In this document: positions 34,430 through 43,900 of the stretch, piece after piece | Numbering within the stretch: position 1 is the first letter of the stretch | Layout of the letters: the number at the start of each line of letters is the position of its first letter | Source: an uncultured Bacteroides sp. | GTDB taxonomy: Bacteria > Bacteroidota > Bacteroidia > Bacteroidales > Bacteroidaceae | Length of the DNA: 64,000 bases | Reading direction: 5' to 3' | NCBI GenBank assembly: GCA_900551445.1 | Contig: URWA01000012.1 | Location: 21,287-85,286 of the forward strand | Position numbers and translations under genes: made by a program | Notes under the pieces: model-generated | Databases searched by the model: none | What the model saw: the letters and a program-made list of their open reading frames with translations, nothing else | Told to the model about the DNA's origin: nothing

Positions 34430-35761
34430 ATGAATATTAGTAAGATTTTATTGTTATGTGGAAGTTATGGGCTATTGAATTGCTTGAATGTCAATGCCCA
34501 ACGACCAATTATTCAGACAAAGTATACGGCCGACCCAGCACCGATGGTATACAATGATACGGTGTTTCTTTATACAACTCATGATGAGAATGATGCGGAA
34601 GGATTTAAGATGCAGGATTGGTTATTGTACACTTCTACGGATATGGTCAACTGGACCGACCATGGAGCAGTGGCTTCGCTTAAAGATTTCGGCTGGACAA
34701 AACGTGACAACGGGGCCTGGGCAGAACAGGTTGTGGAGCGTAACGGAAAATTTTATATGTATTGTCCGATTCATGGAAATGGCATTGGCGTACTGGTAGC
34801 CGATAGTCCTTACGGACCGTTCAAGGATCCGTTAGGCAAGCCTTTGGTATGGCAGAAGGAACATTGGGATGACATTGATCCGACAGTGTTTATTGACAAC
34901 GACGGACAGGCTTATATGTATTGGGGAAATCCGAACTGTTATTATGTGAAATTGAATGAGGATATGATTTCGTATTCCGGAGATATTGTGAAATTGAAGG
35001 AAACTCCGGAGCATTATCAGGAAGGTCCTTGGTTCTATAAACGCAACAGACACTATTATTTGGCTTTTGCTTCTACTTGCTGTCCGGAAGGCATCGGTTA
35101 TGCTATGAGTGATAGCCCTACAGGTCCGTGGAAGACCAGAGGATACATCATGCGTCCTACGGATAGGACCCGTGGAAATCATCCGGGTATTATGGATTAC
35201 AAAGGAAAGTCGTATGTCTTTGGCTTGAATTATGATTTATTGAAGCTGGAAACTGATACGCACTATGAACGTCGTTCGGTGGCAGTGGCTGAAATGCATT
35301 ACAACGCAGATGGAACCATTCAGGAAGTACCATATTGGGCGGATACCAAACTGGAACAGATAGGCACTTTCAATCCGTTCCGTAGAGTGGAAGCCGAAAC
35401 AATGGCATGGGGGTATGGATTGCAAACAGCTCCTAACAGGATGCAGGGCCTTTCTGTGGTGAATGTCAATAATGGCGAATATATTTGTGTACGTGGAGTG
35501 GATTTCGGCAAGAATAAAGCCCGCCGCTTTGAGATTTCTGCATTGCCTCTTGTGGGAGGAAATCTGAAGATTCGTTTGGATGCTCCGGATGGAAAAATTG
35601 TGGGAAACGTGACTATCCCACAGGGAAATGAGACTTCCAATTATCAACTTTATTCCTGTGAGGTCAATGCGGTTAGCGGAGTGCATGATTTGTATCTTAG
35701 CTTTGAAGGAGAGAACAAGAAGGACTTATTTGAGTTGGATTATTGGAGATTTAGAAACTAA
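34430..35761 (+). CDS. GH43 enzyme with C-terminal CBM6-like domain (tandem copy 1)
   Basis: 443-aa secreted protein (signal peptide 1-23, NVNAQ). The GH43 propeller (about 25-310) shows TKYTADPAPMVYNDTVFLY (base Asp), DDIDPTVFIDNDGQAYMYWG (middle Asp) and EGPWFYKRNRHYYLAF (acid Glu). A C-terminal CBM6-type sandwich follows (about 320-443: FRRVEAETMAWGYG, VHDLYLSFEG). The TTG at 34421 adds three residues and was rejected for ATG 34430. It is a close relative of the next gene, including a nearly identical stretch around NPNCYYVKLNEDMISY. Predicted to remove arabinose or xylose substituents; the subfamily is not assigned. Confidence 0.9.
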   Translation: MNISKILLLCGSYGLLNCLNVNAQRPIIQTKYTADPAPMVYNDTVFLYTTHDENDAEGFKMQDWLLYTSTDMVNWTDHGAVASLKDFGWTKRDNGAWAEQVVERNGKFYMYCPIHGNGIGVLVADSPYGPFKDPLGKPLVWQKEHWDDIDPTVFIDNDGQAYMYWGNPNCYYVKLNEDMISYSGDIVKLKETPEHYQEGPWFYKRNRHYYLAFASTCCPEGIGYAMSDSPTGPWKTRGYIMRPTDRTRGNHPGIMDYKGKSYVFGLNYDLLKLETDTHYERRSVAVAEMHYNADGTIQEVPYWADTKLEQIGTFNPFRRVEAETMAWGYGLQTAPNRMQGLSVVNVNNGEYICVRGVDFGKNKARRFEISALPLVGGNLKIRLDAPDGKIVGNVTIPQGNETSNYQLYSCEVNAVSGVHDLYLSFEGENKKDLFELDYWRFRN

Positions 35762-35788
35762 TCGTGAAAAATATAAACAAACTTTTAA

Positions 35789-37177
35789 ATGGATATTTCT
35801 ATGGAAACAATCAGTTGTAAGAATCAATGGCGTAATATCATGACTGGAATCGCTTTATTGTCCGGTTTGACATTGAATGCGCAAAATCCTATTATTCAGA
35901 CCTCGTATACAGCCGATCCGGCCCCTCTGGTATATAATGACCGGTTGTATCTTTATACCAGTCACGATGAAGGCGGGTCTACTTGGTTTACCATGAATGA
36001 CTGGAAACTTTATTCTACAGATGACATGGTGAACTGGACAGAACATCCTATGCCTTTGTCATTTAAAACATTTGACTGGGCAGGAGGAGATGCCTGGGCG
36101 GCTCAGTGTATGGAACGGAATGGCAAATTTTACATGTATGTGCCGGTGACAGACCATAAAGGAGAAACTGCCATTGGAGTAGCAGTGGCTGATAGTCCTT
36201 ATGGACCTTTCTATGATCCGTTGGGAGCTCCGCTTGTGCGGGCTGAATATGGTAATATCGATCCTACTGTCTTTATCGATGACGATGGACAGGCTTATTT
36301 GTATTGGGGAAATCCCAATTGTTATTATGTGAAGTTGAATGAGGATATGATTTCTTATGAAGGAGGAATACATGCGGTTCCGATGAAGCCGGAGGCCTTT
36401 GGACTCAGGGAGGGAGATCCGCAGCGCCCTACCTTGTATGAGGAAGCTCCATGGTTATATAAGCGGAAGGGCTTGTATTATCTTTTTTATGCAGGAGGCC
36501 CTGTACCTGAGCATTTGGCTTATGCTACGTCGAAAAGTCCCGAAGGGCCATGGAAGTATGGAGGTACGTTGATGGCTACTGAAGGAGGAAGTTTTACGAA
36601 TCATCCGGGTATTGCCGACTTCAGAGGAAAAACATACTTATTCTATCACGATGCTGCTCTTCCGGGAGGAAGTGGCTTTACCCGTTCAGTATGCTTCAGA
36701 GAACTGGATTTCCAGGCAGATGGAAAGATTCCGTGTGTAAAAATGGTGAAAGAGGGTGTGGCAAACAGTTTGAAGCCTCTTTGTCCATACCGGAAGGTAG
36801 AAGCCGAAACCATTGCCTGGTCGGAAAAAATGAAGAGTTCCTATAATCCTCAAGTGGGAGTGTTTATTACTGCTTTGGCCGATGGGGCTTATACAAGAGT
36901 TCGGTCTGTTGATTTTGGTGAAAAGGCTCCTTCTCGTTTTACTGCCCGTTTGTCTACTACTCACAATGCGGAGATTACGATGGAAGTACATCTTGACGGA
37001 TTGGACGGTCAGGTGTTGGCAAAGATAAAGGTACCGCGGACGGGGGGAAGCGACCGTTGGCGGATGGTGGAAGCACAGATACCGCAAGTAACTGGTGTGC
37101 ATGATCTTTATTTTGTCTTTAGAGGAGATGCTCCCAAAGATCTGGCGTATTTCGATTATTGGAAGCTGAATTACTAA
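35789..37177 (+). CDS. GH43 enzyme with C-terminal CBM6-like domain (tandem copy 2)
   Basis: 462 aa, same architecture as the preceding gene: signal peptide (ending about LTLNAQ, residue 32), GH43 propeller (about 33-340: TSYTADPAPLVYNDRLYLY, GNIDPTVFIDDDGQAYLYWG, EEAPWLYKRKGLYYLF) and a CBM6-type domain (about 345-462: RKVEAETIAWSEKM, VHDLYFVFRG). The start may be ATG 35789 or ATG 35801; both leave an exportable N-terminus. An extra loop around GLREGDPQRPTLYEE, absent from copy 1, lies next to the acid residue and may alter substrate choice. Probable product of tandem duplication, now diverged. Confidence 0.9.
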   Translation: MDISMETISCKNQWRNIMTGIALLSGLTLNAQNPIIQTSYTADPAPLVYNDRLYLYTSHDEGGSTWFTMNDWKLYSTDDMVNWTEHPMPLSFKTFDWAGGDAWAAQCMERNGKFYMYVPVTDHKGETAIGVAVADSPYGPFYDPLGAPLVRAEYGNIDPTVFIDDDGQAYLYWGNPNCYYVKLNEDMISYEGGIHAVPMKPEAFGLREGDPQRPTLYEEAPWLYKRKGLYYLFYAGGPVPEHLAYATSKSPEGPWKYGGTLMATEGGSFTNHPGIADFRGKTYLFYHDAALPGGSGFTRSVCFRELDFQADGKIPCVKMVKEGVANSLKPLCPYRKVEAETIAWSEKMKSSYNPQVGVFITALADGAYTRVRSVDFGEKAPSRFTARLSTTHNAEITMEVHLDGLDGQVLAKIKVPRTGGSDRWRMVEAQIPQVTGVHDLYFVFRGDAPKDLAYFDYWKLNY

Positions 37178-37197
37178 CTATATAGCAACGACTTATT

Positions 37198-39876
37198 ATG
37201 AGAAGGTCTTATTGGCTTTTATTATTCTTTCTTGTTTGTATTGGGTGGAAAGGACAAGGTCTGGCCGGGAATGTTCCCGGCCTCTTGTCTGTCCGTCAGG
37301 CATCCGAATGGATCTTAGAAGAAGAAAAGGTAGGGCAGGTAGTGTTCCGTTCTGCGGATACAAGTTTAAAGCTCATTCCACTGAATGATGGAGCAGTCAG
37401 AGTAATTCGAAGCAAGGGAATCGCTCACCAGGTGCCAGAGCTGGTTTATCTGCAGACTGAAGCACCGGCTTATAGGCTCAAAAAGGGAAAAGATACTTAT
37501 TTTCTGTCGCTCAAAAGATTGAAGGTACAAGTGGATGTATCCGACGGACGGGTTTCTTTCCTTTCAGCCGATGGGAAAGAAATCATGGAAGAAGAAGGTA
37601 GCCAGATTCAGCCGTCCACTGTGCAAGAAGAAAAAACGTATGTTTCCACACAGACTTTTCATTCTCCTTCTGATGAATATCTTTATGGATTGGGGCAATT
37701 TCAGGACGGGTATCTGAACGTACGCGGGCTGACACGCAGGCTGACTCAGGTCAATACGCAGATTGCCATTCCGTTTGTGATATCGAACAGAGGGTATGGA
37801 CTTTTGTGGAACAATTACGGCCTCACAGACTTCAACCCAGCTTCTTCTGTGGTTGCACTCCAAAAGACGGGCGTGTTGGGAGATAAGGTGACCGTGAATG
37901 TGACTTCTACCGAAGGAGGGAAGGAAGAAGTACGTGAAAGCAATGTCTTTGCAGGTAATCTGAAAGTGGAATCCGACGGGCAATATGCTTTGATGCTGGA
38001 TGTAGGAAGTACTATGGCCCGCAAGCATAACTTGGTGATTGACGGTCGTACGGTGATAGATCAGAATAACCTGTGGCTTCCGCCTACAGCTTCTGTATTG
38101 GTTGATCTGAAAGCAGGAGAGCATAGTTTACGGGCGGAACTCACCAAAGAAGATACGCCTAAACTGTTTTTCCGGAAGGTGGATGCTACCACGACGTTCC
38201 GTTCTCCGGTTTCCAATGGAATAGATTATACGTTTTTTGCCGGTACGGCCGATGAAGTGATTGCCTCTTATCGGGAAGTCACGGGAGAGGTACCTATGTT
38301 GCCCGTATGGGCCTTGGGATACATTCATTGCCGGGAACGCTTCCATTCTCAAAAAGAACTGCTGGAAACAGCTTCTCGGTTTCGGAAAGAAAAGTTACCA
38401 GTCGATTTGATGGTGCAGGACTGGCAGTATTGGGGAAAATACGGCTGGAATGCCATGCGTTTTGACGAGACGGATTATCCTTCTCCCCGGGAAATGGTGG
38501 ATAGCCTTCATCGGATGGATATGAGACTGATGCTTTCAGTTTGGTCGAAGGTGGATCAGAATTCCGTATTGGGAAAAAGAATGGCCGAGAAAGACTATTA
38601 TATTCCGGGCACTCCCTGGATTGATTTCTTTAATTCGGAAGCTGCTTCTTTCTATTGGCAGAATTTCCGGGATAGTCTGGTCCTTCCGATAGGGATAGAT
38701 GCCTGGTGGCTGGATGCCACGGAACCCGAGAACGATGATTTGGTAGGACGTCGGCTAAATCACTCCAGTTACCCCGGAGAGGTGTTCCGGAATGTTTATC
38801 CTCTGATTGTCAATAAAACGGTATATGAAGGTCTGCGAAACCTTTCTGCCAATGGAGAGAAACAGGGTTCCTCCAGTCGTCGAACGGTTTTGCTTACCCG
38901 TAGCGGCTTCCCGGGAATTCAGCGATATGGAGTGGCCACTTGGTCGGGAGATGTCGGAAACGATTGGGATACATTCCGTCGTCAGATTGTAGCTGGTTTA
39001 GGGATTTCAGTCTGCGGTTTGCCGTGGTGGACGTACGATGCCGGAGGATTCTTCCGTCCGGGCGAGGCTCAGTATACGGATGTGCATTTTCATGAACGGT
39101 TTGCCCGGTGGCTCCAGACATCGATCTTTCTGCCTTTGATGCGTGTGCATGGGTATATGACCAATACGGAGTTCTGGAACTACGGAGAAAAAGTGACAGA
39201 AATGGCGCGTAAGTCTTTGGCATTGCGTTATCGCCTTCTGCCCTATATTTATTCAGAATCTGCATGGGTTTCACGCGAAAATGGTACGATGTTGCGTCCT
39301 TTGGTAATGGATTTTCCGCAGGACACGCAGGCCTTATCCTTGAAATATCAATATATGTTCGGTCGTTCCTTGTTGGTTTCCCCAATAGTAGAAGAGGGAC
39401 CTGTTACCTGGAAGACGTACTTGCCTGCCGTTCAAGGGGGATGGTATGATTTCTATGACAATCAGCATTTATCTTCTGGATGGGTTCAGACTCAGGTCTC
39501 TCCAGACTATATTCCTGTATTTGTGAAGGCAGGTACCATTCTGCCTTTGGCTTCAGGAGATGCAGCTGATGCGAAGACCGCCTTGAAATCGGAACTGGAG
39601 ATACGGGTGTATGCAGGGAAAGACGGTATGTACCAATTGTATGAAGATGAAGGGACGAATTACGCATACGAAAAAGGTGAATATTCTTGTATCCGGTTGG
39701 ATTGGGATGAAAGTCGTTCCACTTTAGTGATTGGAAAACGGACCGGTAAGTATGTAGGGATGGATACGACCCGGAAGATGAAGATTGTGAAAGTCACTCA
39801 ATCAGCAAACGGAGAGGTTGAAGTGGCTGAAAAATCTTTCATTTATAAGGGGCAAGAGTTGAAGGTCGTGTTCTGA
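37198..39876 (+). CDS. GH31 alpha-xylosidase/alpha-glucosidase-family enzyme with PA14-like insert
   Basis: 892-aa secreted enzyme (signal peptide about 1-24). Domain order: N-terminal beta-sandwich (to about 215), PA14-like insert (about 220-335: GNLKVESDGQYALMLDVG, VDLKAGEHSLRAEL), catalytic barrel (about 360-690) and C-terminal sheets. The nucleophile is Asp506 in WWLDATEPE, and the acid/base candidate is Asp585 in WSGDVGNDW. The PA14 insert is a hallmark of GH31 alpha-xylosidases such as Cellvibrio Xyl31A. In a xylan locus the enzyme might act on alpha-linked xylose side chains or on alpha-galactose/glucose caps. Family certain, substrate inferred. Confidence 0.9.
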   Translation: MRRSYWLLLFFLVCIGWKGQGLAGNVPGLLSVRQASEWILEEEKVGQVVFRSADTSLKLIPLNDGAVRVIRSKGIAHQVPELVYLQTEAPAYRLKKGKDTYFLSLKRLKVQVDVSDGRVSFLSADGKEIMEEEGSQIQPSTVQEEKTYVSTQTFHSPSDEYLYGLGQFQDGYLNVRGLTRRLTQVNTQIAIPFVISNRGYGLLWNNYGLTDFNPASSVVALQKTGVLGDKVTVNVTSTEGGKEEVRESNVFAGNLKVESDGQYALMLDVGSTMARKHNLVIDGRTVIDQNNLWLPPTASVLVDLKAGEHSLRAELTKEDTPKLFFRKVDATTTFRSPVSNGIDYTFFAGTADEVIASYREVTGEVPMLPVWALGYIHCRERFHSQKELLETASRFRKEKLPVDLMVQDWQYWGKYGWNAMRFDETDYPSPREMVDSLHRMDMRLMLSVWSKVDQNSVLGKRMAEKDYYIPGTPWIDFFNSEAASFYWQNFRDSLVLPIGIDAWWLDATEPENDDLVGRRLNHSSYPGEVFRNVYPLIVNKTVYEGLRNLSANGEKQGSSSRRTVLLTRSGFPGIQRYGVATWSGDVGNDWDTFRRQIVAGLGISVCGLPWWTYDAGGFFRPGEAQYTDVHFHERFARWLQTSIFLPLMRVHGYMTNTEFWNYGEKVTEMARKSLALRYRLLPYIYSESAWVSRENGTMLRPLVMDFPQDTQALSLKYQYMFGRSLLVSPIVEEGPVTWKTYLPAVQGGWYDFYDNQHLSSGWVQTQVSPDYIPVFVKAGTILPLASGDAADAKTALKSELEIRVYAGKDGMYQLYEDEGTNYAYEKGEYSCIRLDWDESRSTLVIGKRTGKYVGMDTTRKMKIVKVTQSANGEVEVAEKSFIYKGQELKVVF

Positions 39877-39920
39877 GAAAGTAAAATATGAAATTAAATG
39901 TAGAATCAAATTTTTTTTGA

Positions 39921-40793
39921 ATGGTGGAAATAAAAAGAACGTTTGCGACGGTTACATCGTGGATGCTTCTGTCTTTGGGGGCAGTAGTGGCTCAGGGACC
40001 AGCAGAAGGAAGTAAGGTGAATGAAAACTTCTATATTTATTTGTGTCTGGGGCAGTCAAATATGGAAGGAAATGCCAAAATAGAAGCCTATGATACGGTG
40101 GATGTGAATCCTCGTTTTAAAGTGCTTCAGGCCGTAGATTGTCCGGATTTGGGACGAAAAAAAGGAGAGTGGTATACGGCGGTTCCGCCCTTGGCCAGGT
40201 GTAGTACTGGTTTGACTCCGGCTGATTATTTCGGTCGTACGCTGGTAGATAGTCTCCCTTCCCACGTAGAAGTTGGGGTAATCAACGTGGCGGTAGGAGG
40301 TTGTAAAATCGAACTGTTCGATAAAGACAATTATACTGCATATGTGGAAAGTTCTCCGAACTGGCTGAAAAACATGGTGGCCGAGTATGATGGCAATCCT
40401 TATGCCAGGTTAATTGAACTGGCCAGGCAGGCTTCCCGCTGTGGGGTGATAAAAGGGATTTTGCTCCATCAGGGAGAGTCCAATACCGGAGACCCGGAGT
40501 GGCCGTTGAAAGTCAAGAAAGTGTATGACAGTATTCTTTCAGACCTTAATCTGAAACCCAATTCGTTGCCTCTGTTGGTGGGTGAACTTGTGTCGGAAGG
40601 GCAGGGAGGAGCTTGTGTTTCTATGAATCCGGTGATTCAGAAACTGCCGGAAGCGATTCCTTCTGCACATGTCATTTCATCGGAAGGGTGTGAGGCGGTT
40701 TCCGATAGACTCCATTTCAGTGCGGCTGGATATCGTGAGTTAGGTAAAAGATATGGGCAGGCCATGCTCCAAATTCTGAAAGCTGAGGAATAA
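39921..40793 (+). CDS. CE6-like acetyl xylan esterase
   Basis: 290-aa secreted esterase (signal peptide about 1-24, VVAQ) of the SASA/SGNH type. The nucleophile Ser46 lies in LGQSNMEGN, the second block is GVINVAVGGCKIELF, the third is LLHQGESNTGD (about 183-193), and the C-terminal LHFSAAGYRELG (about 264-275) supplies the catalytic His. This four-block pattern fits CE6 acetyl xylan esterases, which remove acetyl groups and open the chain to xylanases. It is the last gene of the long plus-strand operon that begins with CE1 at 23249. The convergent HTCS gene follows. Confidence 0.85.
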   Translation: MVEIKRTFATVTSWMLLSLGAVVAQGPAEGSKVNENFYIYLCLGQSNMEGNAKIEAYDTVDVNPRFKVLQAVDCPDLGRKKGEWYTAVPPLARCSTGLTPADYFGRTLVDSLPSHVEVGVINVAVGGCKIELFDKDNYTAYVESSPNWLKNMVAEYDGNPYARLIELARQASRCGVIKGILLHQGESNTGDPEWPLKVKKVYDSILSDLNLKPNSLPLLVGELVSEGQGGACVSMNPVIQKLPEAIPSAHVISSEGCEAVSDRLHFSAAGYRELGKRYGQAMLQILKAEE

Positions 40794-40875
40794 AAGTGAT
40801 CTGTTTCCGGGGGAACGAAAAATGCCGTGTTTCTCTGGAAGCAGTTGTTCCGTGTTGTTTTATGTAGTTTGATTG

Positions 40876-40915
40876 CAGCCAGATAGACCGCTCGGTGAGA
40901 GGGGTTATCTGGCTG
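40876..40915. terminator. inverted repeat between convergent CE6 and HTCS genes
   Basis: CAGCCAGATA (40876-40885) pairs with TATCTGGCTG (40906-40915), and an inner ACCG/CGGT can also pair. Its place between convergent stops suggests a bidirectional terminator, but T tracts are poor on both sides. Confidence 0.55.
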
Positions 40916-40919
40916 TCGG

Positions 40920-43900
40920 TTATTCTGAATCCTGTGTGGTATTCTCTTCGGTCTCGTTTTGCTTGCAGTATTCCATGTATTTGCTTGGAGAAACACCATA
41001 TAATTCTTTAAATGCGTTCGAGAAATACGTTGTGTTGTTGAACCCTACCAGCTGGGATATTTCAGAGATGCTGTAATTCTTTTCTGATTTGAGCAGAATC
41101 TCCGCCTGTTTCAATCGGATATTCCGGATGAAATCCCGGGTAGACTGGTTCGTAATTTCTTTCAGCTTCCTGTACAAGTGTACACGGCTTATTCCTACTT
41201 CTGCTGCAATCATTTCTGCATTCAGGTCTGGATTGTTCAGGTTCTTGTTGATGGCTTTCATCACTTTCTTCATCAGCTTCTCATCTGCCGACTGGGGCTG
41301 GACGACTTCAATTTGTCCGTCCTGTTCCTGTTTCCCACTGAAGTTATTGCGTAAGACCTCTCGGTTTCTGATTAGATTTTCGATGGTCGTAACCAGAATT
41401 TCCAGGTTAAACGGTTTGGCAATATAAGCATCAGCTCCCAATGAGAGTCCTTCAATGTAATCTTTTTCACTGTTCTTGGCTGTCAGAAGAATGACCGGAA
41501 TATGGTTGGTCTTGATGTTCTGTTTCAGCTTTTTGAGCAAGGTAATGCCGTTTACTTCCGGCATCATGATGTCACTGAGTACCAAATCCGGCATGTGCGA
41601 CATAATGATTTCCAGAGCCTCTTTTCCATTACTGCAACTTAATACCCGGAAATAATTGCCTAACTCAGTCACTAAATAATTACGGATGTCATCTTCATCG
41701 TCCACAATTAAGACCGAATGTTTCTTTCTGGGCACTTTCTTTCCCGTTTCTTCTTCGTTTTCATCTTCATTGAGTGCCATGGGGATATGCTGGAGCATAT
41801 TATCTTCCTGTAATGCAGGTGCGGTGTTTTCAGTGGGTTCCGGAGCCATCTCTTCAGGAGACAAATGAGCACATCCTAATGGGATATGTATGGTAAAGCT
41901 GCATCCCGGCTGGTTCTCGTTGTTCTTGACCGTGATGGTGCCATGATGCATCTTGACGAGTGACATGGACAGGTGGAGCCCGATGCCGGTTCCTTTGCTG
42001 CGCGACCGGTCGTCACTGATTTGGTAGAAGCGTTCAAAAATGCGGGGCATTTCACTTTCCTTGATGCCGGTTCCATTATCTTCAACGATAATTTCAGCGC
42101 AGTGGTTCAATGGAGCCTCCTCTTTGTCGTTGTGGACTGTATTGATGTAGATATTGATTTTCCCTTCATTCTGAATATGTTTAAGTGCATTGGACAGCAG
42201 GTTAAAAATGACTTTATCAAAGTTATTCGGGTCAATCCACACCTTCAAGTTATCCAGTTGAGTAATCAGATTCAGCTGTGCGTGTTTGCTGGCAGCTTGA
42301 TAGTCGAATGTGTCTTTTATATTATGGATGAAATCCATGAGGTCCACTTCCGTGAAGCTGAGCTTCATCTGGTTTTTGTCTATCTTCCGGATGTCCATCA
42401 ACTGATTGATCAGGTTCAGGATGCGTTGGGCATTGCGCTCAATCAGGGAATAACTCTTTTGTCTTTCCGGGTTGGAATCGGTAGATATAAGCTTCTGCAA
42501 CGGACTTATAATTAAAGACATCGGCGTTCTGATTTCATGAGAGATATTGATGAAGAACTGGAGTTTGGCTTCGTTTATCTCTTCCAGATGCTTGTGCTTG
42601 AGCATTTCTTGCCGCACTTTGTATTTTTCTTTTGCCTGGTGTATAAAAACGGCCGCTATGCCGCCTGCCACGATGATATAAATGATCCATGCTATGCCGG
42701 AATTATACCAGGCCGGATGAATATTGATGAGGATGGTTTTTATCTCAGATTCGGCAGTGCCGTTGATTGCCTTGATCTTGAACTCATATTTTCCTGCTGG
42801 AAGATTGCTGAATGAGACACGGGATGTACCTTTGGGCAGGGAGTTCCAGGTGCCATTGTTCATGGAATACATGAAGCTTTGGGGAGCCATAAAATTATCG
42901 GTGGCAAATTCAATGTAGAAAGAGTTGTCGTAATGTGCCAAGTTGATTTCTTTTGCATTGAATATGTCATTGTCAATCACAGGATAATTTCCGGATTTCG
43001 TAAGTTCATTTACAGGCTTATCGTGTAGATAGAATCCGGTAATTCGGATTTTCCCTTGGAATTTCTGAATCTTGATATTGTCCGGATTGAAGAAAATGAT
43101 TCCGTTGGTTCCCCCAAACAGGATTTTACCGTCGGGATATTGACAGAACGCATTTCTGGAGAATTCATTGTTGTATAAGCCGTCGGAAGCATAAAACGGG
43201 ATGAAAGATTTCTTTTGTGGGTCGTATTTGGCAAGACCTTGATTGGTGCTGACCCAAATGTCGTTGTTTTTGTCAACGACAATGGATGAAACAGAGTTGT
43301 TGGGTAAGCCGTTTTGGATGGTGAATTGTTCCAGGATATTCAAATCTTTGTCCATGACTGTAATTCCATCAGACGTACCGGCCCAGATACGATGTTCGTG
43401 ATCTTCTATAATGGAATAGACTACCAGTCCAAGCAATGCCTTTTCTTGGCCTACTACTTTCAAGTTTTGAGTATCTATGCATTTTATTCCATCGTAAGTG
43501 CCAATGTATAATCTTCCATTTTGGGCATAATAAAGTGCATCAATCCATTGATTGATATCTTGCATGTCCGGGGTATTATATACGTTGATGTGTTCTTGAA
43601 TGGAGGACTGTAAATCAGTGAAATAGAGCCCAGCTCCCATTGTGCCGATCCATAATCTTTTATGGTTGTCTTCAGCTAAGCAATATACGCGTTTGATTTC
43701 ATTTCCGTTTTTGTCTTTCAAAGTCACTTTGGTAAATTTATCCCCTTGGGCATCCATGAAGGAAAGTCCGCTCAGGTAAGAGCCTATCCATATATTCTTG
43801 TGGGAATCTTTGAACAAGCACATCACCGTGGGAGGTATGTTCGGATTTGATTCAGGAGTCAGATGACGGATAAAATTATATTGGTTATTCAGCTGGTAGA

